From Streptosporangiaceae bacterium (GTDB lineage Bacteria; Actinomycetota; Actinomycetes; Streptosporangiales; Streptosporangiaceae), in NCBI GenBank assembly GCA_019239975.1, contig JAFAZE010000003.1, forward strand, positions 1 to 64,000: a DNA stretch of 64,000 nucleotides, written 5' to 3'. The notes below the pieces were generated by a model. The model saw nothing but the letters and a program-made list of their open reading frames with translations. It searched no databases and was not told where the DNA came from. A program made the position numbers and the translations under genes. Positions 8,054 to 16,840 of the stretch are shown one piece after another (position 1 is the first letter of the stretch; every line of letters begins with the position of its first letter).

Positions 8054-9793
8054 CTACCCGCGAATCGGTACCCGCCACTCCAGGACCGTCCCCGGCGCGG
8101 GGGCGGCCGGGTCCGCGGCCCTGAGCCGCAGTGCGCCGCCGAGCTTTTCGGCACGCGTGGCGAGGTTGCGCAGCCCGCTGCGAGCCGCGCCGGACGGAAT
8201 GCCGATTCCGTCATCGGTGACCCGGACGGCGAGGATGCCGTGCGTGTCCACGTCCACCATCACGTCGACCTTGCGGGACACGGCGTGCCGGGCGGCGTTG
8301 GACAGCGCCTCGCGCAGCGCCGCCAGGGCCTGCTCGCCGACCTCCGGGCTGACCTGGCCGCCGAGCCCGGCGCCGAGCCGCATTGAGGGCTCGAAGCCGA
8401 GCAGCGGCGTCATCTCCTCGACCAGAGTTACGATCGCCGCGCGCAGGTCTGGCTTGTCCTTGTCGTCGCGGGCCTGCAGGGCGTAGATCGTGGCCCGGAT
8501 GTCCTTGATGGTGTCATCCATCGCGTCCACGGCGTTGCTGATCCGGCTCGCGACCTCCGGCCTGGTAACCATGGACATGGTTCCCTCCAGCGACATGCCG
8601 GTCGCGTACAGCCGCTGGATGACCAGGTCGTGCAGGTCGCGGGCGATGCGGTCGCGATCCTGGTACAGCGACAGCCGTTCGGCGTCGGCCCGGCGCGCGG
8701 CGAGCTCGAGCGCGACCCCGGCCTGGGCTGCGAACGAGGCAACGACGTCGGCCCGGGCAGGCGGGAACGGTGCCGCGCCGTGGCGGCGTCCGACTGTCAG
8801 TACCCCACGTGCGTTGCCCGGCACGCCGAGCGGAAACACCACCGCGGGGCCGATGTGGCTCATCGCTGTGCGCGCCGCCTGCGACGCGCGCTCGTCGGCG
8901 GCGAAGTCGGCCGGCGCAATCGCCTCGCCGGTGGCCAGCACCTGGCCGGACAGAGACCCATCGGCGGGCAGCACCAGGCCACGCGCGTCCGGGGCACCAT
9001 CGCCCTCCGCGTGGACGATTGTCAGCCTGCGCCCGTCCTCGTCGGGCACGGCGAGAACCGCCAGGTCGGCGCCGGACAGCTCGAGCGCTTGGCGGGTGAC
9101 GTCGGCCAGCACCTCCTCGGGCTCCGTGCCCGACAGCAGGCGGACCGTAACGTCGGCGCTGGCCTGGATCCACCGCTGCTGCCGCCGTGCCGCCTCGTAC
9201 AGCCGGGCGTTCTCGATGGCCACGCCCGCCGCGGCGCCCAGCGCGACCAGGATCGCCTCGTCGTCCTCGGTGAACTCCCCGCCGCCGCGTTTGTCGGTCA
9301 GGTACAGGTTGCCGAACACCTCGTCGCGCAGCCGCAGCGGCACGCCGAGGAAGCTGCGCATCGGCGGGTGCCCCGCGGGGAAGCCGGAGGACGCCGGGTG
9401 GTCGTGGAGATCGGCGAGACGCAGCGGGCGGGGGTCGTCGATCAGCAGGCCGAGCAGGCCACGCCCCTCCGGCCAGTGATGGACGTTGCTGATCTCCTCG
9501 GGGCTGACGCCGACCGGGATGAACTCGGCCAGCCGCTTGCCCTCGCTGGCCTCGCCGATGACGCCGAGCGCCCCGTAGGTCGCGTCCACCAGGCTGACCG
9601 CGGTCTCGACGATCCGCCGCAGCGTGGCCTGGAGATCCAGGCCGGAGCCGATGGCGACGACGGCCTCAAGCAGGCCATGCATCAGGTCCCTGGCGCCGAG
9701 CACGTCCTGCAGCCGCGCCTGCAGCTCGGTGAGCAGTTCGTCCAGGCGCAGGTGCGGCAGCACCTCGGGGAGACTTACGGCATCGGGTTCCAC
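8054..9793 (-). CDS. devS: DevS/DosT-type haem GAF sensor histidine kinase
   Basis: This 579-residue cytosolic kinase has two GAF domains (about 55-200 and 220-370), then a HisKA_3 dimerisation segment with DRIARDLHDLVIQRLYA (phospho-accepting His near 387) and an HATPase domain (REALSNAARHA; DDGIGIP). In GAF-A, GHPPMRSFLGVP places a His at residue 142 and NLYLTDK a Tyr at 164. Their spacing of 22 equals that of the proximal haem His149 and distal Tyr171 of mycobacterial DevS, so haem binding and O2/redox/NO/CO sensing are likely. GTG 9793 has GGGAGG 8 bases upstream. The probable partner is the convergent DevR. Assignment is by family knowledge; ligand sensing is inferred. Confidence 0.9.
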   Translation of the reverse strand: MEPDAVSLPEVLPHLRLDELLTELQARLQDVLGARDLMHGLLEAVVAIGSGLDLQATLRRIVETAVSLVDATYGALGVIGEASEGKRLAEFIPVGVSPEEISNVHHWPEGRGLLGLLIDDPRPLRLADLHDHPASSGFPAGHPPMRSFLGVPLRLRDEVFGNLYLTDKRGGGEFTEDDEAILVALGAAAGVAIENARLYEAARRQQRWIQASADVTVRLLSGTEPEEVLADVTRQALELSGADLAVLAVPDEDGRRLTIVHAEGDGAPDARGLVLPADGSLSGQVLATGEAIAPADFAADERASQAARTAMSHIGPAVVFPLGVPGNARGVLTVGRRHGAAPFPPARADVVASFAAQAGVALELAARRADAERLSLYQDRDRIARDLHDLVIQRLYATGMSLEGTMSMVTRPEVASRISNAVDAMDDTIKDIRATIYALQARDDKDKPDLRAAIVTLVEEMTPLLGFEPSMRLGAGLGGQVSPEVGEQALAALREALSNAARHAVSRKVDVMVDVDTHGILAVRVTDDGIGIPSGAARSGLRNLATRAEKLGGALRLRAADPAAPAPGTVLEWRVPIRG

Positions 9794-9924
9794 CAGCAGA
9801 TCCCTCCCGGCGACGTGGGCGTCGCCGCTCGAGGCAAGGATAACCAGGCGGTAATCCGGCGGCCAGAGCGGAGTGCACCGGGCAGGGCGGGTGCTTGGGG
9901 ATGCCGGAATTCACGGGCCGTTTA

Positions 9925-9942
9925 CCGGGACCAAGGTCCCGG
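9925..9942. promoter_or_regulatory. DevR/DosR box upstream of cytochrome b gene
   Basis: CCGGGACCAAGGTCCCGG is a palindrome apart from the two central bases. It contains both half-sites of the DosR consensus, GGGAC and GTCCC, with the expected 4-base spacing (CAAG). It lies 110 bases upstream of the cytochrome b start and 131 upstream of the devS start. It is the better of the two boxes in the window. Confidence 0.7.
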
Positions 9943-10051
9943 CGGACCGGTGACGCAGATCCCTACCAGGGCTGCGCCCGCGCGGCGCATTGTGAGGCAG
10001 TCCTTCTTGTTTGCTGCACCGTCCGCGCCGCTCACAGTACCGGAGACCGAG

Positions 10052-12010
10052 ATGAAAGCACTCGCGCTGGCAGGCCATGGCCCCCTGGCCATAGACCTCA
10101 ACCAGCCCGGCAGCTACCTGAACTGGTCGATTTTCACGATATCCGTGGCGAACCTCGTGCTGATCGCGGTCATGGTCGCAATCTTCGGTGTGGCGCTGCT
10201 GCTGCCGTTCCCGAGCGGCCACCGCGGAAAGGGGGACGCCGTCGAGGCGCCCGCCGGAGACGAGGGTGGCGCCCCCGGCGTGATGACCGCACGGCCTGAA
10301 GCGCCGACGCCGGAGGTGCCGGCCGTCTACGCGGGGTCCGGCGAGGACGCCCGGATGTGGACATCCCGGATGCGCCGGCTGGGGCTTCGCCTGCTGCCGC
10401 CGAACAAGCTGCTGCCCGACCGCCAGCCGGCCTACGTCGCATCCTGGGTGTACGTCTTCGGTGTCGCCACGCTCGCCGCGCTGGGGGTGGCGATCGCGAG
10501 CGGCTTCGCCATCGCGCTCGGCGGCACCGACTGGTGGCACACGAACCCGGCCGGCCATTTCTTCAACAGCCTGCACCTGTGGAGCGTCGAGCTGTTCATG
10601 GCGTTCATGGTCATCCACCTGTGGGGCAAGTTCTGGATGGCGGCCTGGCGCGGGCGGCGGGCGATGACCTGGATCACCGGCGTGGTCGCGTTCCTCGCCT
10701 CCGTCGTCGAGTGCTTCACCGGGTACCTGTCGCAGCAGAACTTCGACTCCCAGTGGATCGCCACCAACGGCAAGGATGCGTTCAACGCAGCCGGCGTGGG
10801 CGCGTTCTTCAACCTGATGAACTTCGGCCAGATGCTGCTGTGGCACGTGGTGCTCATCCCGATAATCCTCATGTCGCTCGTCGGCGCGCACGTGCTGATG
10901 GTGCGGGTCCGCGGCGTCGCCCACCCGCTCGAGGCCGCCATGCCGCGGTTCAGCTTCACCAGCCCGCGCACCTGGCTTGGCACCGCCGGTGAACGGCGCG
11001 CGGCGCGCGCCGCCGACGCGGCGGCGTGGCGCGGTCCCACCAGGCGCTACGACATCCTCAAGGAGGGCACGATCGCCGGGCTGGTCGTCCTCGTGCTCAC
11101 CTTCGGCCTGGCCGGGCTGCTGTCCTCGCCCGACGTGCCGCCGGTCACCGTGCAGAGCTGGACGCAGGTCGCGCCGGCCGACTTCCTCGGCACCGCCGCG
11201 TCCGAGCTGGACGGCACCAGCCTGACCGCGACCTACGGGCCGCCCTACAACACCAACGGCACCCCGCAGAGCCTGCTGTTCGCCCCGGCGAACTGGTTCG
11301 GGGTGACGCAGCCGATCGACCCGGCGCAGACCTTCGTGCTCTCGCCGCTGTCCAAGATCGCGCCCACGGACCGGCCGCTGGCCGCCGCGCTGGCGACCTG
11401 GAACGCCGCCAGCCCGGCGCAGCAGCAGAAGTGGGCGGCCAACTACGGGAACGTGGTCACCAAGGTGAAGTTCGCGGGCGGTAATCCCGTGGTGCCGCCG
11501 GCCAGCGACGGGCCGGTTCCGTTCATGCTGGCCAGTTTGCTGACGATGGGACGCAGCGGCGGGATCGACGGCGCCCTGATCGCTCAGCAACCGTTCTACG
11601 GCACCGACTACACCAAGCCACTGCTGTTCATGGAGGACGGCACCTACTACGCCGGCCTCGCCTCAGCCATGAACCTCACCGGCACCCAGTGGGGCGTCAT
11701 GAACGAGACCGGCAGCTACCCCGGCCAGCCATGGCTGTGGCTGTACCAGCTGTGGTACCACGCGCCCGGCTGGCGCAATTCGAAGAACGTCGACCTGATC
11801 GCCATCTACATGACCGGCCTGGCGACGCTGCTCCTTCTCCTGGTGCCGTTCATCCCTGGCCTGCGCGACATCCCGCGGTGGATACCGGTGCACCGGCTCA
11901 TCTGGCGCTCCTGGAACAAGACGGCGCCGCGGTCGCCGGCGCAGCCCCCCGCCGCGCAGCCCCCCGCCGGGCCCGCCGAGCCGGCATCGCAGCCTCCCGT
12001 CGTCAGCTAG
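10052..12010 (+). CDS. Membrane cytochrome b (bc1/b6f N-terminal type), large extracytoplasmic insert
   Basis: This 652-residue membrane protein has an N-terminal TM helix (SVANLVLIAVMVAIFGVALL), then a cytochrome b core starting near residue 130. Two His pairs are visible: HLWSVELFMAFMVIH (His near 175 and 189) and HVVLIPIILMSLVGAH (His near 264 and 279), the arrangement that ligates two b haems. After a fourth core helix comes a TM at 345-365 and a polar domain of about 240 residues, then a final TM (LIAIYMTGLATLLLLLVPFI) and a Pro/Ala tail. ATG 10052 has GGAGA just upstream. A DevR box precedes it, so it is probably a hypoxia-induced quinol-linked electron-transfer protein. No Rieske or cytochrome c partner is adjacent, so the electron acceptor is unknown. 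Confidence 0.8.
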   Translation: MKALALAGHGPLAIDLNQPGSYLNWSIFTISVANLVLIAVMVAIFGVALLLPFPSGHRGKGDAVEAPAGDEGGAPGVMTARPEAPTPEVPAVYAGSGEDARMWTSRMRRLGLRLLPPNKLLPDRQPAYVASWVYVFGVATLAALGVAIASGFAIALGGTDWWHTNPAGHFFNSLHLWSVELFMAFMVIHLWGKFWMAAWRGRRAMTWITGVVAFLASVVECFTGYLSQQNFDSQWIATNGKDAFNAAGVGAFFNLMNFGQMLLWHVVLIPIILMSLVGAHVLMVRVRGVAHPLEAAMPRFSFTSPRTWLGTAGERRAARAADAAAWRGPTRRYDILKEGTIAGLVVLVLTFGLAGLLSSPDVPPVTVQSWTQVAPADFLGTAASELDGTSLTATYGPPYNTNGTPQSLLFAPANWFGVTQPIDPAQTFVLSPLSKIAPTDRPLAAALATWNAASPAQQQKWAANYGNVVTKVKFAGGNPVVPPASDGPVPFMLASLLTMGRSGGIDGALIAQQPFYGTDYTKPLLFMEDGTYYAGLASAMNLTGTQWGVMNETGSYPGQPWLWLYQLWYHAPGWRNSKNVDLIAIYMTGLATLLLLLVPFIPGLRDIPRWIPVHRLIWRSWNKTAPRSPAQPPAAQPPAGPAEPASQPPVVS

Positions 12011-12045
12011 AACCGCATTCAAGAGGACCACCCGCACCATGATCA

Positions 12046-12240
12046 CTACGGCGAGAGCAGCGGAGGCTGCTTGACCATGCGCCTGGCGATGACCTGGTTA
12101 ATCGCGGACTCGGTGAACGCGGTGGAGATGACCTCGCCAGCACGCTGGCGTTCCCCGTAGTTCGGGAGCCGCCGGCGTTGGCGCGGATGTAACTGCAGAA
12201 CCACTTCAGCCGCTGCAGCTGCGTGCCGACTCGTTGGCAA
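12046..12240 (-). pseudogene. Transposase C-terminal remnant
   Basis: The segment NYGERQRAGEVISTAFTESA followed by INQVIARRMVKQ strongly resembles the conserved C-terminal block of ISKra4-like/DDE transposases (NYGERYRxGxxISTAxxES...NQVxxKRMxKKQQM). It breaks off directly after the RRMVKQ block. Upstream sequence on the same strand has no long continuous match, so only about 50 codons remain. A wreck of what may be a related transposase lies at 23.0-23.7 kb. The family name is a best guess. Confidence 0.55.
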
Positions 12241-12869
12241 GGTCGGTCAGCGGCTCATCCGGGAACTCCGGTTCTGGTGGGGCGGTCGCAGGGACTTGGC
12301 CATGCCAGCCATGACGGTGATCCGTAGGCCAGCTTCGGGGGTGGTCCGCTCGGGCAGCAACCCCGCCAGCGGCCGGAAGGTCCGGGTGGGCTGGGTCGCG
12401 GCAGTCGCGGTTCGCCTCGGCGAGCTGCAGGCCGAGGGTGCCGGGAGCCAGGTCGTCGCGGTCAAAGGCAACACCTTCCGGACCACGGGCGAGGCCTCGG
12501 CGTCGTCGGCGGGGTGTATGACCACCTGGGCGCTGACCCGGCGGCGTAGCCTTCCCCGCCTCGTCCCGCACAGCCGTGATCAGGTCGCGGGCTTCCTCAC
12601 CGGCCTGGACGGCGTCACCGCTCCTCATCCAGCCTCTGCTAACCGGGCAAAAGGGGCGGCCGTCGTGATCGTGGAAACGGCGGGCCGAATACGGCACCCA
12701 CGATTCCGGGATCATGAAGCGCGGTGCTGATGGGGCATGCGGGGCCAGCGCACCCCCTGGCGTGCGGGGCTGATGTTGTTGTGCGGAAAGCGGCCGGACG
12801 GCCCGGCGGTCACCGCCATCGGCAAACGGCAGCCGGCGGCGCCGCAGCCCCGTTGCCGTCCCGAGATAT
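12241..12869. other. No intact gene; scrambled sequence
   Basis: Open frames exist on both strands because of the high GC content, but none shows a coherent domain, a Shine-Dalgarno-led start or a recognised family. The minus strand may hold frame-shifted upstream parts of the transposase remnant at 12046-12240. I see no tRNA or clear repeat. Confidence 0.5.
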
Positions 12870-13015
12870 ATGCGCCAGACCCGGTCTACGTGGACAACGA
12901 CCCGGTAGTCGTAGCGCACGCCGCCGCGCTGCTGGCCGCAGGCGGCACCACCGCCATCCACGGCGACCTGACTCGGCCCGGCGCCATCCTCGCGACACCA
13001 CGCTACGGCGACTGA
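12737..13015 (+). pseudogene. SAM-dependent methyltransferase fragment (DUF574/SAV2177-like)
   Basis: Only the block PVYVDNDPVVVAHAAALLA plus GDLTRPGAILA (about 12885-12990) is recognisable. It matches the SAM-binding strand-helix of the actinobacterial DUF574 methyltransferase family (VYVDNDPVVLAHxRALL, then ADLRDPxxIL). The sequence before it is unrelated and the frame stops soon after. Roughly 40 of about 260 residues survive, so it is a relic. Its 3' end overlaps the convergent SRPBCC gene by 13 bases. Confidence 0.65.
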
Positions 13016-13578
13016 TCCGCCTCGACCAGCCCGGCACTGGATGCCGGGCGTGGCCGCGCCTGAGCCTTTGGCGAACGGTCTGGCTGGGGCGGCGCGGCTG
13101 CCTCGAGGCCAGCCGCCGGGGCGCCTTCCAGGGCGGTGGCGATACGGGTCAGCAAGGTGGTGATGGTGGCGGCGGCGACCTTGCGCAGGATCAGCCGGTC
13201 CAGCCCGGCGCCGAGCACGCCGAGCGGCGGCCGGTAGGAGCCGCTCAGCGTCACCCTGGTGCGCTGGTCACCGTCGGCGGTGAGCCAGATATCGGCGTCG
13301 AGGGCGGGAAACAGCCCGCCGGTCACGCCGGCCGCTTCCCAGCGCAGGCCGATGCTCATTGCTTCGTCCCGGTAGGCCGGGTCGGTGAACCGGACGCGCA
13401 CCAGCCGGGACGCGCCCGGCACTTCGCCGAACGGCCCGACCCGCACCAGGTCGCCGGCGCTGCGCTGGTAGACCTCGCCGGAGACACCGCTCAGCCAGCC
13501 GTCGTCTACCAGGTTCGCCAGCCGTGCCTGCGCCGCGGCCAGGCGCACGCCGACTACCTTCTCATCGGAGGCGAACAT
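13003..13578 (-). CDS. SRPBCC-superfamily protein, hypothetical
   Basis: This is a 191-residue protein with the rhythm of a START/SRPBCC ligand-binding fold: an N-terminal helix (VRLAAAQARLANLVDDG), alternating strands (RLVRVRFTDPAYR, ADIWLTADGDQRTRVTLSGSYRPP) and a long C-terminal helix (LDRLILRKVAAATITTLLTRIATAL). After residue 155 the tail is Pro/Ala-rich and low complexity. The start at ATG 13578 has no clear Shine-Dalgarno sequence. It is the only gene between 12 and 15 kb that looks intact. The ligand or reaction is unknown, and the fold call is by pattern rather than alignment. Confidence 0.55.
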   Translation of the reverse strand: MFASDEKVVGVRLAAAQARLANLVDDGWLSGVSGEVYQRSAGDLVRVGPFGEVPGASRLVRVRFTDPAYRDEAMSIGLRWEAAGVTGGLFPALDADIWLTADGDQRTRVTLSGSYRPPLGVLGAGLDRLILRKVAAATITTLLTRIATALEGAPAAGLEAAAPPQPDRSPKAQARPRPASSAGLVEADQSP

Positions 13579-13987
13579 AGGAGCAAGTCAAAGCCTTGCG
13601 CCGGCCATCCCTGAAGGGACCATGGTCAGCGTTGCCGGGCCAAAGGTCCTGGCCTGGGCAGCCAGTCATCCACCGGTTGCCCTCCGCCGGCTGGCGCATC
13701 CAAGCCCGAACTTGCCACGCCCGCCGTGCCCGCAGTTATCGTGGGCGCGCCTGGCGCAGGATGGGTTAGGGAAGCCTGCTGACCAGCACGTTGCACGTAC
13801 CACTCGCCTGGCCAAAGCACATACGACAACAGCCGACCGGTCAAGGTGCCGCCGCACCCGCCTACGCCACCCTTGGCTCCCACCCGGACAGCTGACATAG
13901 GCCCGCGAAGCGGGGGACCTCCAACCGAATGCCGCACGACTGGGTGGATGGTCCCGTGTGCCGGTGACGGACGGCCGTGGCGCCGCC
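13579..13987. other. No gene recognised
   Basis: This 409-base stretch has open frames on both strands but no start with a Shine-Dalgarno sequence and no recognisable motif. It lies between an SRPBCC gene and a truncated PII gene and is probably decayed sequence. Confidence 0.5.
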
Positions 13988-14257
13988 ATGACCGCGACCG
14001 AGGTGCAGGGGTTCGGCCAGCAGTTCGGCCACCCCGTCGGCACCGTCAACGCGGGCCTGCCCGTGAACCGCGAGGCGGCGCTGCTACCGAAGATCCGCCT
14101 GGACATCGTCGTCCTTGACGACGATGCGGACACCATGATGGAGGCCATAGCAAAGCACGCCCGCACCGAGACAATTGGCGACGGCAAGATATGGGTGACC
14201 GCGGTCGACGGCGCGATGCGTGTCCGGACCGGTGAGCGGGGGCGCGACGCGATCTGA
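13988..14257 (+). pseudogene. PII signal protein (GlnB-like), N-terminus missing
   Basis: The frame begins with MTATEVQGFGQQFGHP and ends with IGDGKIWVTAVDGAMRVRTGERG, which are the central and C-terminal signatures of PII proteins (GMTxxEVxGFGxQxGH; KIGDGKIFVxxVxxxxRIRTGExG). A normal PII has about 27 residues before this point, forming the first strand and helix; they are absent and the upstream sequence is unrelated. The T-loop is also abnormal: where Tyr51 and EYxVxFVPK are expected, VNREAALLPK is seen. It cannot form a normal PII trimer and is best read as a decaying copy. No amtB or glnD is adjacent. Confidence 0.75.
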
Positions 14258-14673
14258 TACCCGGCCAGCTGGCTCACGGTCGTCCCCGCGCGCAGACTCA
14301 GTTCAATACTGACGTCGGGCTGCTGGCGGCAGGCCTGAAGTCCCGCCTTCCCGGACGTTGTTCCCTGATCCTTATCCTGCGGGACGTGCTCCACTGTTAG
14401 TGACGAGAAGGACCCCTGGAAGACGCGGGGTAAGAGCTCCTGGCGGCCTGGCGAGGCACCGGCCTGTACGCCAACAGCATCGAGGAACTCACCCCGGCCA
14501 GGCACGAGCCGAAGACACTGATGCCGCTGGCCATGGCAGCGGCAGCAACCCTCACCCGGCCGCGAAGCTGGTCGTGGTTCGCCTCCGGAAGCGTTGACAA
14601 CTATGCCCTCACCCCAGGCGGGTGGGCGCAGATCCTGGCCGCGGCATCCCCCACCTGACAAGCTCTTGAGCTC
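14258..14673. other. No intact gene; one orphan open segment
   Basis: The plus frame 14434-14658 encodes a protein-like stretch (ELLAAWRGTGLYANSIEEL, later SWSWFASGSVDNYALTPGG) ending in a TGA, but a stop lies directly before it and there is no start codon. It looks like the tail of a lost gene of unknown family. The rest of the interval shows nothing recognisable. Confidence 0.4.
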
Positions 14674-14850
14674 ATGTTCCGGCGCTGGTGCCTGACCTGG
14701 GGCGCGACGCCCGAGGAGGTGTCCCGGACGCTCCCCGGAGACGAACTCCTGCCCGGCCCCGACATCGTGGCCACGCGAGCGATGACGATCAGCACTCCGC
14801 CGGACGCCATCTGGCCGTGGCAGATCCGGATGGGCAGCGGCCGGGGCGCC
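14674..14850 (+). pseudogene. N-terminal fragment of a hypothetical SRPBCC-like protein
   Basis: MFRRWCLTWGATPEEVSRTL then PGDELLPGPDIVATRAMTIS and PPDAIWPWQIRMGSGRG resemble the N-terminus of a widespread actinobacterial protein (RWGATxEExxxxLPGDExxPxPxxxxTRAIxIxAPPxxVWPWLxQMGxGRGG). After GSGRG the homologous sequence stops and the frame becomes low-complexity. It is therefore a truncated relic. Confidence 0.45.
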
Positions 14851-15057
14851 ACACCGGCCGCGAGGCTGTTCAGCGAGGGAACGGAGGCGGCGGCCAGGGC
14901 ATCGCCACGATCTTCGAACGGCCCTGACCCCGCCAGAACCCCCCACCCGCGCGGGGCGCATCTGGCCGTCCCGAGTGCGCACCATGTCGTTCGATGACGA
15001 CACGGTGCACGATCCACCCGAGACGGCCAGCTTCCGCTCTGAGCTCGGCCTCGCGCC

Positions 15058-16650
15058 TCAGCCGGCCGGCGCCGCCATCGGGTCCACGCCGGACAGGTCC
15101 TTGCGGGTGACCCGGATGGCGGCCAGCGTGATGATCAGCGACAGCGCCATGATCCCCGCCGCGACCACGAAGCCCTTCGAGAACCCCGTCGCCAGAGCGT
15201 GGCTGTACATCTGCGCCTGCAGCGCGGCCGCCTTCGCGGCGGGCAGGTGCGCCCCGGCCCCGGCCTTGGCCGCCGCGGCCGCCGAGGCGGCCTGGGACCG
15301 CAGGCTGTTCGCGAACGTGCTCCACGCCACGGTGCCGAGGATCGCGAGCCCGATCGAGCCGCCGACCTGCTGGCCGACGTTGAGCAGGCTGGAGGCCACG
15401 CCGGCGTCCTCGTTGCGCACCTTGGTCAGCGAGACCAGGGACATCGGCACGAACAGCAGGCCCATGCCGGCCGCCATGAGCAGCATCGGGCCGAGCAGGC
15501 CGCCGGCGTAGGTGCTGTGCTCGCTGATCCGGGACAGCCACGCCATCCCGCCGGCCGCCATCGCGCCGCCGGTGATCATCAGCGGCCGGGCGCCGACGCG
15601 GTTCACCGCCTGGGACGCGATCCCGGACGCGACCATGATCATGGCGACGATCGGCAGGTAGGCGACGCCGGTCTTCAGCGCGCTGTAGCCCCACACGGTC
15701 TGGATGAAGATGGTGAGGAAGAAGAACATCCCGAACAGCGCGGTACCGATGCACAGGCTGATCAGGTAGGACCCGGTCCGGTCCCGGCTGCGCAGCACCC
15801 GGATCGGGAGCAGCGCGTGCTTGCTCCGCACCTCGATCACCGCGAACGCCACCAGCAGCACCGCGGCCGCCACCAGCGAAACGATCACCTTCGTGTCACC
15901 CCAGTGCGAGACGCCGTTCTGGGTGGTCGCGGCGTTGGTCAGCCCGTACACCAGCAAGGCGACGCCGGCCGTCGCGGTGATCGCGCCGGGCAGGTCGAAC
16001 CGCCCGGTGCGGCGCTCCGACTCGGGCAGCACGCGGCTCGCCACGGCGGCCACGACGACGCCGATCGGCGCGTTCACGAACAGCACCCACCGCCAGTCGA
16101 GGTAGGTGACGAGCAGGCCGCCGGCGATCAGGCCGACCGCGATGCCGGCCACGCTCATCGCCGCGTACACGCCCATGGCGCGGTTGCGCGGTCGCCCTTC
16201 CGGGAACGTGACGGCGAGCAGCCCCAGCGCGGTGGGCGCGGCCATCGCCCCGCCGATGCCCTGAACGGCGCGGGCGGTGAGCAGCCACGCCTGGTCGGTG
16301 GCGAACCCGCCGACCAGCGAGGCGAGCGCGAACAGCAGGACGCCGGCGATGAAGATCCGGCGGCGCCCCAGTAGGTCGCCGGACCGTCCGCCGAGCAGCA
16401 GCAGCCCGCCGAACACCAGCGTGTACGCGTTCACGACCCACTCGAGGTTGGAGTCGGAGAAGCCGAGCGCGTGCTGGATGTGCGGCAGGGCGACGTTCAC
16501 GATGGTCGCGTCGAGCACGACCATGAGCTGGGCCGTCGCGATGACGGCCAGCGCCAGGCCGAGCCGCCTGGGCGCCTGTGTGATGGTACCGGCCCCGGCA
16601 GCCAGGGCAGCACCGGGTGTGGTCCCGGTGTCTGATGAGGTGGCTGACAA
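15058..16650 (-). CDS. MFS drug exporter, DHA2 family (EmrB/QacA type)
   Basis: This 530-residue inner-membrane antiporter has about 14 predicted TM segments. DHA2 marks are present: LDATIVNVALPHIQHALGFS in TM1, the motif-A-like GRSGDLLGRRRIFIAG between TM2 and TM3, and MAAPTALGLLAVTFPEGRPR followed by GLIAGGLLVTYLDWRWVLFV (motif C region). It probably expels cationic or lipophilic drugs using the proton gradient. The start is TTG 16650 with GGGGA 6 bases upstream. It follows the MarR gene on the same strand after a 190-base gap, so MarR probably represses it. Confidence 0.9.
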   Translation of the reverse strand: MSATSSDTGTTPGAALAAGAGTITQAPRRLGLALAVIATAQLMVVLDATIVNVALPHIQHALGFSDSNLEWVVNAYTLVFGGLLLLGGRSGDLLGRRRIFIAGVLLFALASLVGGFATDQAWLLTARAVQGIGGAMAAPTALGLLAVTFPEGRPRNRAMGVYAAMSVAGIAVGLIAGGLLVTYLDWRWVLFVNAPIGVVVAAVASRVLPESERRTGRFDLPGAITATAGVALLVYGLTNAATTQNGVSHWGDTKVIVSLVAAAVLLVAFAVIEVRSKHALLPIRVLRSRDRTGSYLISLCIGTALFGMFFFLTIFIQTVWGYSALKTGVAYLPIVAMIMVASGIASQAVNRVGARPLMITGGAMAAGGMAWLSRISEHSTYAGGLLGPMLLMAAGMGLLFVPMSLVSLTKVRNEDAGVASSLLNVGQQVGGSIGLAILGTVAWSTFANSLRSQAASAAAAAKAGAGAHLPAAKAAALQAQMYSHALATGFSKGFVVAAGIMALSLIITLAAIRVTRKDLSGVDPMAAPAG

Positions 16651-16840
16651 GATAGTCCCCTTAATCCGAGTTTCGGGCGTAGTCGACCAGCGCCGTGACC
16701 ACGGTGGCCCGGCGTGCTCGCATCTGATTTAAAAACCCCGTATACCGAACGGGCGCTGGCGTCTCCCGCCAGCAGCTGCGTCTTTCACCTCCCGCTGGCC
16801 GTCACAACGACTGACGACCCGGCCGCCACGCTTTCATCGC

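Noticed and set aside
8630-10051. Long open frame extending upstream of the cytochrome b gene
   Set aside because: It runs antisense through devS, has no domain match in that part, and the cytochrome has its own ATG with a ribosome-binding site at 10052.
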